Below the pieces are notes generated by a model. It saw only the letters and a program-made list of their open reading frames with translations, made no database searches and was not told where the DNA came from. Shown here in pieces: positions 35,742-45,005 of a stretch of DNA of 64,000 nt. Source of the DNA: Pseudomonadota bacterium (GTDB lineage Bacteria; Pseudomonadota; Alphaproteobacteria; Reyranellales; Reyranellaceae); assembly GCA_023386865.1 (NCBI GenBank), contig JAEWIV010000115.1, positions 22,435 to 86,434 of the forward strand. The letters run 5' to 3'. Both the position numbers and the translations under genes were made by a program. The first letter of the stretch is position 1; each line of letters opens with the position of its first letter.

Positions 35742-36893
35742 GTGTCCTTTACCCTGACCGAGGAGCAACGCCAGGTCCGAGACCTGGTGCGTCGCGTCGC
35801 GCGCGAACGCGTGGCGCCGCGCGCCGCCGCCATCGACGCCAGCGGCGAATACCCGCAGGACATGTTCGACCTGCTGCGCGAGCTCGGCCTGTTCACCCTG
35901 CCCTTCCCACCCGAATGTGGTGGCTTGGGCAGCACGCTCGCGGGCTGCCTCGCGGTCGAGGAGCTGGGCCGGGTGTGCTATAATATTGGCTATCTGCTGG
36001 TTGTGCAGTGGGTGCCGCTTGGCACCATCCTCGCCGGCGGGACGCCCGAGCAGAAGGCGCGGTTGCTCCCCCGCCTCGCCTCTGGCGCGCTGCGCGCCGC
36101 CTTCTCGCTGATCGAACCGCAATCCGGCTCCGACGTCGCCGGCATCCGCACCCGCGCGCGATCCGACGGCGACGGCTTCGTGCTGAACGGCGGCAAGATC
36201 TGGTGCACCAACGCCGCGGTGTCGGACTTCGCTCTGGTCGGCGCGCGGCTCGAGCGCGACGATGGCCCAGGTGAGGTCAATTTCTTCATCGTCGAACGTG
36301 ACCGCCCGGGCTTCCGCGTCGGCCGCAAGGAGGAGAAAATGGGCGCCCGCGGCGTCCCTTCCTCGGCGCTGTTCTTCGACGACGTGCGGCTGCCGAAGGA
36401 GAACCTGCTCGGCGGCGGCGCGGGCGGCTTCCGCTCGGTGATGGAGGCGCTGAACAAGTCCCGTCCCATCGTCGCCGCCCGCGCGGTCGGGCTGGCGCAG
36501 GGCGCGATGGACCACGCGATCGAGTTCGCGCGCGGCCGCCGCGCCTTCGGCGAGACCGTCTCAAACTACCAGGGCATCCGCTGGATGATCGCCGACATGG
36601 CGATCCAGATCGAGGCGGCGCGGCAGCTCACCTACGCCGCGGCGGCGGCGGTGGATGCCGGCAAGACGGGTCCCGAGATGGCGAGCCTCGCCGCCTCGGC
36701 TAAGTGCTTCGCCAGTGACGTAGCGATGAAGGTAGCGACCGACGCGGTGCAGATATTCGGTGCTTCCGGCATCTCGAACGAGTTCCCGATCAACCGCTAT
36801 TTTCGAGATGCGAAGGTGGTGCAGATCATCGAAGGAACCAACCAGATTCAGCGCAATATCGTGGCGCGCAATCTCATCGGCAAGGCGGAGTGA
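35742..36893 (+). CDS. Acyl-CoA dehydrogenase
   Basis: A 383-residue FAD acyl-CoA dehydrogenase starting at GTG 35742 behind GAGGAGG. Signatures: LIEPQSGSDVAGIRTRA, NGGKIWCTNAA, RRAFGETVSNYQGIRWMIADMA, IFGASGISNEFPINRYFRD and QIIEGTNQIQRNIVAR. First gene of a rightward unit with a MaoC-like hydratase and a CaiB CoA-transferase, which together look like activation, dehydrogenation and hydration of one acyl group. Confidence 0.95.
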   Translation: MSFTLTEEQRQVRDLVRRVARERVAPRAAAIDASGEYPQDMFDLLRELGLFTLPFPPECGGLGSTLAGCLAVEELGRVCYNIGYLLVVQWVPLGTILAGGTPEQKARLLPRLASGALRAAFSLIEPQSGSDVAGIRTRARSDGDGFVLNGGKIWCTNAAVSDFALVGARLERDDGPGEVNFFIVERDRPGFRVGRKEEKMGARGVPSSALFFDDVRLPKENLLGGGAGGFRSVMEALNKSRPIVAARAVGLAQGAMDHAIEFARGRRAFGETVSNYQGIRWMIADMAIQIEAARQLTYAAAAAVDAGKTGPEMASLAASAKCFASDVAMKVATDAVQIFGASGISNEFPINRYFRDAKVVQIIEGTNQIQRNIVARNLIGKAE

Positions 36894-36898
36894 CGAGC

Positions 36899-37383
36899 AT
36901 GGCCAAGGACGCGGTCGGGCTGCCCTATGTGGGCCTCTGCTGCGAGGATCTGACGATTAGGCGACGCTTTCGTACCATCGGTCGTACGGTGACCGAGGCC
37001 GACATCGTGAACTTCATCAACTGTATCGGCACGGCCGAGGTGCTGTTCATGAGCCTCGACTTCCTGGCCCGCGAGAGCGACATCAACGGCCGGGTCGCCC
37101 CCGGCGCGCTCGGTTACACCTTCGCCGAGGGACTGCCGATGCAGGCCACCCTGCCGCACACTGGCTTCGCCTTCCTCGGCTTGGACCTGAAGATCGAGCA
37201 CCCGCTCTTCGCCAGCGACACCATCCATGTCAAGCTCGAGGTGATCGAGGCGCGGCTGTCGCAGAGTCGCCCCGGCGCGGCCTCGTGCGCACGCGCAACC
37301 GCGTCGTCAAGCAGTACGGCACCGTGGTTTTCACCCACACGCCGTTGCGCACGGTCAAGTGTCGTGGCGCCGGCGGGGCCTGA
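36899..37383 (+). pseudogene. MaoC-like acyl dehydratase with one frameshift
   Basis: Hot-dog-fold hydratase of about 160 residues. The frame runs from ATG 36899 through RRRFRTIGRTVTEADIVNFINCIG and FAEGLPMQATLPHTGFAFLGLDLKIEHPLF to about 37275. There a single base is missing (a GG where GGG is expected), and the correct ending continues in another frame as GLVRTRNRVVKQYGTVVFTHTP with stop at 37381. If the slip is a sequence error the gene is intact; it fits tightly between the dehydrogenase and the CoA-transferase. Confidence 0.8.
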
Positions 37384-37386
37384 GGC

Positions 37387-38595
37387 GTGAGCGAGGCGGG
37401 CGGCGGGCCGCTGGCCGGCGTCAGGGTGATCGACCTGACGAGCGCCGTGCTCGGCCCGGTGGCGACGCAAATCCTCGGCGACATGGGCGCTGAGGTGGTG
37501 AAGGTAGAGCCGCCGCAGGGCGACACCATGCGCCAGGTCGGCCCGACGCGCGGGAGCGACATGGCGGTGATGTTCCTCAACATCAACCGCAACAAGCGCA
37601 GCGTCGTGCTCGACCTGAAGCGGGAACAGGCGCGTCGCGCGCTGCTGCGGCTTATCGACGGCGCCGACGTGCTCGTGCACAACATGCGGGTCGGCGCCGC
37701 TGAGCGGCTCGGCCTCTCCTATGCCGCGCTGGCGCCGCGCAACCCGCGGCTCATCCACGCCAGCGCCACCGGCTTCCGTAAGGATGGGCGGCATCGAGAC
37801 CGCCCGGCCTTCGACGACGTGATCCAGGGTATGAGCGGCCTCGCCGCGCTGAACGCCATGCGCGACGGTGGCGAGCCTCGCTACGTGCCGAGCGCCATCG
37901 CCGACAAGTTCTGCGGGCATGTCCTCGCCTCCGCCGTCGCCATGGCGCTCTACCGGCGCGAACGCACCGGCCGGGGCCAGGAGGTGCATGTGCCGATGCT
38001 CGAGACCATGATCTCCTTCAACCTTGCCGAGCATCTCTGGGGCGGGGTGCTGGACGACCCCTCCCTCGGCCTCGGCTATGGGCGCATGTTCACACCCTAT
38101 CGGCGGCCCTACCCGACCAGCGACGGCCATTTGTGCCTGATGGCCAATTCCGACGACCAGTGGCAACGGCTGCTGGCCGCGCTCGGGCGGCCGGACCTCG
38201 CTGAGGATTCGCGTTTCGCCCGCCTCGCGCAGCGCGCGGTCAACATCGGCGCCCTCTATGCGATCGTCGAGGAGGTGATGCGCACCCGCAGTACCGCCGA
38301 GTGGCAGGCGCGCCTCGATGCTGCCGACGTGCCGAACGGGCCGGTTCATGGCCTCGCCGACCTGCTGGAGGACGACTACCTCGCCGAGACCGGCTTTTTC
38401 CGGCGCGTCGAGCACCCTTCAGAAGGGCGGATGCTGGTGACGGCAGTGCCCGTGGATTTCTCCGAATCGCCCGGCGCGGTGCGCCTGCTGCCGCCGCGCC
38501 TCGGCGAGCACACGGAGAAGGTGCTGCGTGAGGCGGGGCTGTCGGAGGCAGAGATCTGCGATCTCATCGGACGGGAAACCACCGGCGGCCAATGA
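37387..38595 (+). CDS. CaiB/BaiF-family CoA-transferase
   Basis: A 402-residue class III CoA-transferase (formyl-CoA transferase fold) beginning at a GTG. Signatures: GPLAGVRVIDLTSAVLGPVATQILGDMGAEVVKVEPPQGD, the catalytic aspartate region RPAFDDVIQGMSG, and LEDDYLAETGFF near the C terminus. It moves CoA between carboxylic acids with no ATP cost. Third gene of the rightward dehydrogenase/MaoC unit; its start lies four bases after the MaoC stop. Confidence 0.94.
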   Translation: MSEAGGGPLAGVRVIDLTSAVLGPVATQILGDMGAEVVKVEPPQGDTMRQVGPTRGSDMAVMFLNINRNKRSVVLDLKREQARRALLRLIDGADVLVHNMRVGAAERLGLSYAALAPRNPRLIHASATGFRKDGRHRDRPAFDDVIQGMSGLAALNAMRDGGEPRYVPSAIADKFCGHVLASAVAMALYRRERTGRGQEVHVPMLETMISFNLAEHLWGGVLDDPSLGLGYGRMFTPYRRPYPTSDGHLCLMANSDDQWQRLLAALGRPDLAEDSRFARLAQRAVNIGALYAIVEEVMRTRSTAEWQARLDAADVPNGPVHGLADLLEDDYLAETGFFRRVEHPSEGRMLVTAVPVDFSESPGAVRLLPPRLGEHTEKVLREAGLSEAEICDLIGRETTGGQ

Positions 38596-38724
38596 CACGC
38601 GGCCGCCGCCGGCAGGCCGGACAGAGACGGAAGTCACATGTATCGAAGCGGCCCGATCGGCATGGGACTCTCGCTGACGGGAGCCATGGCTGGCGCAAGC
38701 GCCCCGGAGCGCCTCCTGCGCCTG

Positions 38725-38860
38725 GCGGGGGTTCGTCCCGGGCGGCCCAACCGACATGTCGGCCGCCGCTTCGCCGAGAAGCTTGGGGCCCAGTTCGGCC
38801 AGCCGGCGGTGGTGGTGGTGGAAACCCGCACCGGCGCGAGCAGCTCGGTCGGCGGGTGTC
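38725..38860 (+). pseudogene. Fragment of a Bug/TctC-family binding protein
   Basis: A short piece matching the front of mature Bug proteins: GGPTDMSA followed in another frame by RRFAEKLGAQFGQPAVVVVETRTGASS. Nothing of the rest of the gene is present. It lies between two convergent operons, and its end touches the stop of the DUF35 gene. Confidence 0.55.
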
Positions 38861-39287
38861 AGCCGGCCTTATCGGGGACCAGGTAGGGCAGCGTCAAGCC
38901 TTCCTTCACCGTCTCGAACGCGACGCGTACAGGCAGGCCGATGCGCAGATCCTCGGATCGAGCCAGACGCAGCTGCGCGTTCATGCGCACGCCTTCCGCC
39001 AGGTCCACGGTGGCGAGGGTGTAGGGCAAATCATCGAGGAAGCCGGCATGGAAAGGGTGGTGTGTGATCGTCCAGCTATGCACTGCGCCGCGACCGGACG
39101 CTTCGATCCACTCCACCTCCATGGAATGGCAGCCAGGACACATCGGCTGCGGGTAGTGCCGGATCCTGCCGCAGCTGCGGCACTTCTGCAGCAGCAGCTT
39201 GCGCGCGTTCAGCCCTTCCCAGTACGGGGCGCTGTGCGGCGTGGGCTCGGGTACAAGCTTGTTGTATGTCTCGGTCGCGCGCATCAT
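38859..39287 (-). CDS. DUF35 (Zn-ribbon/OB-fold) acyl-CoA-associated protein
   Basis: A 142-residue protein with an N-terminal helix, a rubredoxin-like zinc ribbon (CRSCGRIRHYPQPMCPGC) and an OB fold. DUF35 proteins are partners of SCP2-type thiolases and of MaoC proteins; in steroid degraders they complete the Ltp2 aldolase by presenting the acyl-CoA. Its start overlaps the thiolase stop (ATGA), as expected for a complex partner. Last gene of the leftward operon. Confidence 0.9.
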   Translation of the reverse strand: MMRATETYNKLVPEPTPHSAPYWEGLNARKLLLQKCRSCGRIRHYPQPMCPGCHSMEVEWIEASGRGAVHSWTITHHPFHAGFLDDLPYTLATVDLAEGVRMNAQLRLARSEDLRIGLPVRVAFETVKEGLTLPYLVPDKAG

Positions 39288-40432
39288 CCCCTCCGCATGA
39301 TGGCGACGGAACCGTCGCCCATGTCGCCATAGCCGGTGACGAGACCGACCTCGGCTCCGGCCACCTGTGCCTTCCCGGCCTCGCCGCGAAGCTGGCGCAC
39401 CAGCTCCGTGATGTGGTTCATCCCGACCATATGCGCCTGTGAGAGCAGACCACCATGCGTGTTCACCGGGAGCTTTCCGCCGAGGCGTATGGCGCCGCTT
39501 TCGACGAAGGGACCGCCTTCCCCCTTCTTGCAGAATCCGAGATCCTCCAATTGGCAGAGCACGATGTAGGTGAAGCAATCGTAAATCTCAGCGACGTCGA
39601 TGTCGTCGTGGGTCACTCCAGCCATGTCGAAAGCACGCGGCGCCGCCTTGGCGAGGCCGAGGCGCGTCATATCCGGACGCTGAGTGATCATGCTCGGCGA
39701 GTCGGGATGCCCTTCGGCGATGCCCATCACCATGACCGGTGTCCTGCGCAGACCGCGGGCGCGCTCGATGCCGCTGACGACGATGGCGCAGGCACCGTCG
39801 CTCTCCAGGCTGCAATCCAGCAGCCGGAGCGGATCGGAGATCATGCGCGAGGCTTGGTGATCTTCGATGGAAATTGGTTTCGTCATGATCGCGTTGCCAT
39901 TGAGGATGGCGTTAGCGCGCGTCGACACGGCGATCTCGCCGAGCTGGCGGCTGGTCGTGCCGTAGAGCTCCATGTGCCGCCGCGCCATCGGCGCATAGAG
40001 CTGCGCCGGCGCGATAGCGCCGAGCGGCATCTCGAACTCCCCGACCAGCCGGAACTGCGGCATCTGCTGCACCCGGGCACCGATGCGACCCTGGGAGGCG
40101 CCATTCCGACCCACCGGGATCAGCACATGATTGCAGATCCCGGCTGCAATGGCGGCCGTGGCACACTGGACCGCGGCGACACAGCTTGCGCCGCCAAGCG
40201 GCGTGGTGGCGGAGAAGCGGAGATCGCCGATGCCGAAATTGGTGACGAACTCCTCGGCAACGACAGCACTCCCGTAAGGGATCACTCCGTCGATGTCGGA
40301 GGGACGGAGCCCCGCGTCCTCGATCGCCCGGAGCGACGCTTCGAGCTGCAACGATACGACGCTGCGACCCGACTCGCGGGAATAGACGGTCTCGCCTATC
40401 CCGGTGATCGCCGCCTTCTCCCGCATTGACAT
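39284..40432 (-). CDS. SCP2-type thiolase superfamily protein (Ltp2-like)
   Basis: A 382-residue thiolase-fold enzyme of the lipid-transfer/SCP2 branch. It opens with KAAITGIGETVYSRESGRS and has PLGGASCVAAVQCATAAIAAG, DVAEIYDCFTYIVLCQLEDLGFC and GKLPVNTHGGLLSQAHMVG. In this branch the tyrosine in E-x-YD-x-F is used by aldolase members (Ltp2) to cleave a hydroxyacyl-CoA side chain. The start ATG 40432 follows AGGAGGGG. The overlap with a DUF35 gene supports an Ltp2-DUF35 retro-aldolase; a plain thiolase is the alternative. Confidence 0.88.
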   Translation of the reverse strand: MSMREKAAITGIGETVYSRESGRSVVSLQLEASLRAIEDAGLRPSDIDGVIPYGSAVVAEEFVTNFGIGDLRFSATTPLGGASCVAAVQCATAAIAAGICNHVLIPVGRNGASQGRIGARVQQMPQFRLVGEFEMPLGAIAPAQLYAPMARRHMELYGTTSRQLGEIAVSTRANAILNGNAIMTKPISIEDHQASRMISDPLRLLDCSLESDGACAIVVSGIERARGLRRTPVMVMGIAEGHPDSPSMITQRPDMTRLGLAKAAPRAFDMAGVTHDDIDVAEIYDCFTYIVLCQLEDLGFCKKGEGGPFVESGAIRLGGKLPVNTHGGLLSQAHMVGMNHITELVRQLRGEAGKAQVAGAEVGLVTGYGDMGDGSVAIMRRG

Positions 40433-40463
40433 GAGATCTTCCCCTCCTGTTCCTCTGTCGCGC

Positions 40464-41561
40464 TCAGGCTCCGATCCAGCCCTGCGCCACGGCCGCGTCG
40501 TGCCGGCACCGCTCGGGAGTGCCCAGCACCTGCCGGTCGAAGGTGATGCGCTTGAACTGGAAATGCAGGCCGAGCAGGTCGGTGAAGCCCATGCCGCCGT
40601 GAACCTCGGTGGCCAGCCGGGCGACCTCGCGCGTGACCTCGGCCAGATGCGCCTTGGCATGGTTCGCCGCAATCGCGGCCTCCTCCGGGATCGCATCCTG
40701 CGCATAGGCCGCGTACCAGACCATGGCGCGGCACGGTTCGAGCATGGTCGCCATGTCCGCGCACATGTATTTCACTCCCTGAAAGCTGCCGATGACCCGG
40801 CCGAACTGTACGCGCTCCTTGGCATAGGCGACGGCGCGGTCAAGCATGGCCTGCGCCGCCCCCAGCATGTCGGCCGCCAGCATCACCCGGCCCGCGTCGC
40901 GGACGCGCGCCGCCACCTGGAGCGGAGCATTGGACGCCTCCAGCACCTCGACGGCCGGCGTCTCCGCAAGGTCGAGGTCCACAAGCGGCCGTGTGCGATC
41001 GACGCTGCGACGCACGGTGGCAGTGATGCCCGTTGCGTCAGCGTCGAGCAGCGCGGCGCGGCCATCCGCCAGGTAGACGAGGAAGTGTGTGGCGCCGCCG
41101 CCATCCAACAGCCCATCCACCGCGCCGGAAAGCCGTCCGCCCTGGAGCCTGAGCGCAGCTCGACCGGTTTGCCCCGACATTCCGCCGAGGCCAACGCCAA
41201 TCCGCATCTCGCCAGCGGCGATCCGGGGAGTCCAGATCCGTCGCTGCATATCATCAGCGGCGGCCTGGAACGCCCGGACTGCCATCACCTGGGAGGCCGC
41301 GAAGGGCGTCGGAGCGGCGTGGAAACCCAACGCCTCGGCAACCAGCGCCGCGTCGAGAAGGCCGAGCCCGGCACCGCCATATTCCTCTGGCACCAGCATC
41401 GCCTGCAGGCCGAGCTCGCCGAGCCCTTTCCACAGCTCCGCATCGAATCCGTTGCCAGGCTCGGCCAGCCGGCGCAGGACGTCGAGGGGCAGCCGCGCTG
41501 ATAGGAAGCCCCTGAGAGAGTGGTCGAAGAGCTTCTGATCTTCGGTCAGTCCGAAACGCAT
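40464..41561 (-). CDS. Acyl-CoA dehydrogenase, short ChsE1/FadE28-like subunit
   Basis: A 365-residue member of the acyl-CoA dehydrogenase superfamily: MRFGLTEDQKLFDHSLRGFLSARLP, LVPEEYGGAGLGLLDAALVAEALGF, RVQFGRVIGSFQGVKYMCADMATML, and the ending EVHGGMGFTDLLGLHFQFKRITFDRQVLG. The flavin-contact loop is weak, and the C-terminal pattern is that of the non-catalytic-type partner in heteromeric dehydrogenases of steroid side-chain degradation. It starts two bases after the neighbouring dehydrogenase ends, which fits an obligate heteromer. Confidence 0.88.
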   Translation of the reverse strand: MRFGLTEDQKLFDHSLRGFLSARLPLDVLRRLAEPGNGFDAELWKGLGELGLQAMLVPEEYGGAGLGLLDAALVAEALGFHAAPTPFAASQVMAVRAFQAAADDMQRRIWTPRIAAGEMRIGVGLGGMSGQTGRAALRLQGGRLSGAVDGLLDGGGATHFLVYLADGRAALLDADATGITATVRRSVDRTRPLVDLDLAETPAVEVLEASNAPLQVAARVRDAGRVMLAADMLGAAQAMLDRAVAYAKERVQFGRVIGSFQGVKYMCADMATMLEPCRAMVWYAAYAQDAIPEEAAIAANHAKAHLAEVTREVARLATEVHGGMGFTDLLGLHFQFKRITFDRQVLGTPERCRHDAAVAQGWIGA

Positions 41562-41563
41562 GC

Positions 41564-42769
41564 TCAGGCTCCCCCCGCTTTCGGTTCGCGCGGCAAGCCA
41601 AGCCCACGCTCTCCGATGATGTTCTTCTGGATGTTCGAGGAACCGCCACCGATGATCAATCCGATGTCATACATGTAGTCGATGTGCCAAGTGGTGGCCG
41701 GATCGTCCTCCGCCGCCTCACCTTGAGGCTCGTAGGCGAGCCCGGCGGAACCCAGCACGTCGACCGCCAGGGAGGTCAGGCGGTGCGCGAGCATCGTGCC
41801 GTGATACTTCACGATCAGGCGTGCGAGGCTTGAATCGACTCCCTCCGCCTTATCGGTCAACAGACGCAGATTGTGGTAGCGGGCCGCCATCACCTCGCCT
41901 TGCAGCCGCAGCAACCTGTCGCGCCATTCCGCGCAATCCAGAAGGCGGGAGCCGTCCGGTCGCGGCTCCTGCATCATCCGGCGAATGGCTTCGAGACGGT
42001 GCTGCAGCTTGTTGGCATCACCGAGAAGCAGCCGTTCGTATTTCAAGGTGATGTTGGCAACCTGCCAACCGTCGCCGCGCCCCATCACGATCTGGTCCAC
42101 GGGCACGCGAACGTCGGTGAAGAAGGTCTCGTTGAACTCCGCCCGTCCTGTCATGGTGCGCAGCGGACGAACCTCGATCCCCGGCGTGTTCATCGGAACC
42201 AGAAGGTAGGACAGACCGGCGTGCTTCGGCTTGTCAGGCTCTGTCCGACAGAGCAGGAACATCATGTCGGCATAGTGGGCCGAGCTTGTCCATATTTTCT
42301 GGCCGTTGATGACGAAGAATCCGTCCTCCACCGCCGCGCGCGTGTGCGCGGCGGCGGGCTCCGAACCGGACCCGGGCTCCGAATAGCCCTGGCACCAGAT
42401 CACCTCGCCCCGAATGGTAGGGCCGATCCAACACCGCTTTTGCTCTTCCGTGCCGACCTCCAGCAGTGTCGGCACCAGCATGCTGATGCCCTGGTTGTGG
42501 ATGCCCGGCGAAACGCCGCTCCGGCTGAACGCGTCGGCGATGATCGCCATCTCGATGACATCATGAGGGGCGCCGAAGCCGCCATACTCACGTGGTATGT
42601 TTCGAGCAAAGTAACCGCACTCGAGCAGCAGCGCCTGCCACTCCAGAACCTTCCTATCGGGCCGCTTGCGCCCGCCGCCAGGCCGGGGCGCGCGGTCGCG
42701 GTGCCGGGCGATGAAGGCATTCACTTCATCGCGTAGTGCCCGATGCTTTTCGGTCAGTGTCAGATCCAT
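41564..42769 (-). CDS. Acyl-CoA dehydrogenase, long ChsE2/FadE29-like subunit
   Basis: A 401-residue dehydrogenase with NIPREYGGFG, CQGYSEPGSGSEPAAAHTRA (flavin region), INGQKIWTSSAHYADMMFLLCRT and the C-terminal GGGSSNIQKNIIGERGLGLPRE. That ending, with glycine in place of the usual catalytic glutamate, is typical of FadE17/FadE29-type enzymes. Adjacent to a dissimilar short dehydrogenase, it suggests an alpha2-beta2 enzyme as in ChsE1-ChsE2. Confidence 0.92.
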   Translation of the reverse strand: MDLTLTEKHRALRDEVNAFIARHRDRAPRPGGGRKRPDRKVLEWQALLLECGYFARNIPREYGGFGAPHDVIEMAIIADAFSRSGVSPGIHNQGISMLVPTLLEVGTEEQKRCWIGPTIRGEVIWCQGYSEPGSGSEPAAAHTRAAVEDGFFVINGQKIWTSSAHYADMMFLLCRTEPDKPKHAGLSYLLVPMNTPGIEVRPLRTMTGRAEFNETFFTDVRVPVDQIVMGRGDGWQVANITLKYERLLLGDANKLQHRLEAIRRMMQEPRPDGSRLLDCAEWRDRLLRLQGEVMAARYHNLRLLTDKAEGVDSSLARLIVKYHGTMLAHRLTSLAVDVLGSAGLAYEPQGEAAEDDPATTWHIDYMYDIGLIIGGGSSNIQKNIIGERGLGLPREPKAGGA

Positions 42770-42916
42770 GGACGTCCTCGCTGTGCGATCCTCTGGGCGG
42801 CCCGCCTTGAACGAATACTCTTCCGCGCTCTGTCGCGAGGAATCTGGTTCCGGAACCCCACCCTGCCCGGACCTGAGCCCCGAGCACGCGCAGGCCCGCC
42901 AGGGCGTTTTCGGGCG

Positions 42917-43762
42917 CTACGAGCTTCGCGTGCCAGCATCGAGCTTGTGTATCCGCGCATTCTTGCCGGAGCCGCTCGACACGAGAAACTCTCCGGCGCC
43001 ATACCCCGCTTCGATGGGAATACGGAGGAGCCGCCCACCCTCCGCAGTACTGGCTTCCGGCCGGACGGTGACGATCCGGGATGCCCGAGCGGCGCCGAGT
43101 GCTTCGGCCACGGTTCGGTGTTGTCCGACCTTTTCCAGGTTCAACCGCGTTGGAAACAGAACCGTGTGGCGGCCCGCATCGGCGTCCTCGCACGCCTGGC
43201 GTGGTGTCACCCAGACGGAATCGACCGATTCTCTACCGTCGTGACGCAGTAGGTGATCGAGCGGTGCCTCGGCGAGGAAGAAGTGGGTATCGAACCGCTT
43301 GGGCATGTGCGGCGGCGTTATCCAGTGGGCGAAATGCACGAGCCGGTCGAAGGCCGCAACCAGACTTTCCAGCTCGATCATATCGGCGAAGCTGAGACTG
43401 CCCGCCTCGATTGCCTGCCGGTAGGTAGCTCCCAACGCCTCCGCCCGGGCGCCGTCCAGCAGCGGCCCACGAGTGGCCGTTCGGGCGAACAGCACGCCGC
43501 ATTCCTCGAAGGCTTCCCGCGCCGCGGCCGCCATCACGCTCAGCATCTCGTCGCTGATTTGGTCAGCACCGTCCGCCAAGCGGCGCCATCGGGGATCGGC
43601 GTCTCCGGCGCTCGCGGAGCCGCCGGGGAACACCAGGGCTCCTGACGCGAACTCAATCTCGTGATGGCGAACCACCATGAAAACTTCCAGCCCATCCGCG
43701 CCGTCACGCGCAAGCATCAGCGTCGCGGCGGTGCGCGGCGTCACAGGTTCGGTCACGAGCAC
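42917..43762 (-). CDS. NUDIX hydrolase (NUDT19-like, probable CoA/acyl-CoA diphosphatase)
   Basis: A 281-residue NUDIX protein: TAATLMLARDGADGLEVFMVVRHHEIEFASGALVFPGG and the distal Nudix box AREAFEECGVLFA, with a long insertion between the box halves as in NUDT19/RP2 proteins, which cleave CoA and acyl-CoA. A GTG start is used and its ribosome site is poor, so an internal GTG two codons on is possible. Its place inside an acyl-CoA degradation operon fits CoA turnover. Confidence 0.85.
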   Translation of the reverse strand: MLVTEPVTPRTAATLMLARDGADGLEVFMVVRHHEIEFASGALVFPGGSASAGDADPRWRRLADGADQISDEMLSVMAAAAREAFEECGVLFARTATRGPLLDGARAEALGATYRQAIEAGSLSFADMIELESLVAAFDRLVHFAHWITPPHMPKRFDTHFFLAEAPLDHLLRHDGRESVDSVWVTPRQACEDADAGRHTVLFPTRLNLEKVGQHRTVAEALGAARASRIVTVRPEASTAEGGRLLRIPIEAGYGAGEFLVSSGSGKNARIHKLDAGTRSS

Positions 43763-43795
43763 ACCACGGAGTCGGAAGGATTGGGTCTGATCAGG

Positions 43796-44962
43796 TCAGC
43801 CATGGTGAGCCACGGCGGGGGCCTGATCGGCGAGGGTGGCGGATAGTCTTTCAACCGCCTCGGCGTAGTCCTTCATGAAGTCATACACGACCGACCTGAC
43901 GGACTGTTCCGTGTTCATCAGGCCCACGCACTGCCCGACAAAGTAGGCAGCGATCTCCTTGGCGCCTTCGTGACCCGCCTCTGCGAGCTTGTCCACCTTG
44001 GCCATCGCCGGGCGCGTAAGAATTCCTTGCAAAGGCATCGGCAGGGGATCGGGCGCCCCCTTGGCGCCCCATGCGTCCGACCAAGCGGACTGCAACTGCC
44101 GGGTCGGCTTGCCGGTCCTGCTGCGGGAACGCACCGTGTTGGCGGAGGACGCTTCCAGCATCTTCTCCTTGACGGTCGGCGTCGTCTCTGCCTCCGTCGT
44201 CGTGAGCCACACCGACCCGCACCAAACGCCGGCTGCCCCCATCGCCATGCACGCGGCCATCTGGCGGCCGGTAGCAATGCCGCCCGCCGCCAGCACGTCG
44301 ATGTTGTCGTAGTCCTGCACCGCCTGGATCACTTCGGGGACCAGCACCATCGTCGAGATCTCGCCGCAATGGCCGCCCGCTTCACCGCCCGCGGCGACCA
44401 GGACATCGACGCCCGCCTGTGCATGCTTGACGGCATGGCGCCTGGATCCGGTCAAGGCGCCGACGAGGATGCCCCGCGAATGCGCCTCCGAAATGATGGA
44501 CGCGGGGGGCACACCAAGCGCATTGACGAACATCTTGATCGGATACTTGAACGCGATCTCCAGCATCTTGGCGGCGCCGCTCTCGCGCATGAAGGACGAG
44601 TCACGATCGTCGTATTTGCCGGTCCAGACGTCGGAACTATCGATGCCGTGCCGTTCAAGCAGGTCCGCAACGAATTTGCGATGCTCCTCCGGGACATTCC
44701 CCTGAAGCTCCGCGTCGTCCGAGTCCGAATCCTTGCCTACCATGTTCTGGGGGATCAGCAGGTCGATGCCGAACGGCTTGCCGTTGACGCGCTCGTTGAT
44801 CCAGGTCAGCTCGACATCCAGCTTCTCCGGATTCAGGCCAACCGCGCCGAGCACGCCGAATCCCCCAGCATTCGTCACCTCGGCGACGACATCCCGGCAA
44901 TGCGAGAAGGCGAAAAGGGGAAATTCGATCCCAAGTTTCCCGCAGAGCCTCGAGTTCAACAT
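43796..44962 (-). CDS. Nitronate monooxygenase / 2-nitropropane dioxygenase-like FMN enzyme
   Basis: A 388-residue FMN TIM-barrel protein. Seen: the substrate-side entry GIEFPLFAFSHCRDVVAEVTNAGGFGVLGA, the phosphate-binding GGEAGGHCG with the histidine often used as base, and VLAAGGIATGRQMAACMAMGAAGVWCGS. ATG 44962 is chosen because the barrel begins there; upstream codons are unlike the family. Such genes are frequent in steroid and terpenoid clusters as poorly understood flavoproteins, sometimes as enone reductases. Confidence 0.9.
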   Translation of the reverse strand: MLNSRLCGKLGIEFPLFAFSHCRDVVAEVTNAGGFGVLGAVGLNPEKLDVELTWINERVNGKPFGIDLLIPQNMVGKDSDSDDAELQGNVPEEHRKFVADLLERHGIDSSDVWTGKYDDRDSSFMRESGAAKMLEIAFKYPIKMFVNALGVPPASIISEAHSRGILVGALTGSRRHAVKHAQAGVDVLVAAGGEAGGHCGEISTMVLVPEVIQAVQDYDNIDVLAAGGIATGRQMAACMAMGAAGVWCGSVWLTTTEAETTPTVKEKMLEASSANTVRSRSRTGKPTRQLQSAWSDAWGAKGAPDPLPMPLQGILTRPAMAKVDKLAEAGHEGAKEIAAYFVGQCVGLMNTEQSVRSVVYDFMKDYAEAVERLSATLADQAPAVAHHG

Positions 44963-45005
44963 TTCCTTACCCCGTCTGATTTCGTGAAATTGGCCGGCGC
45001 CCGTC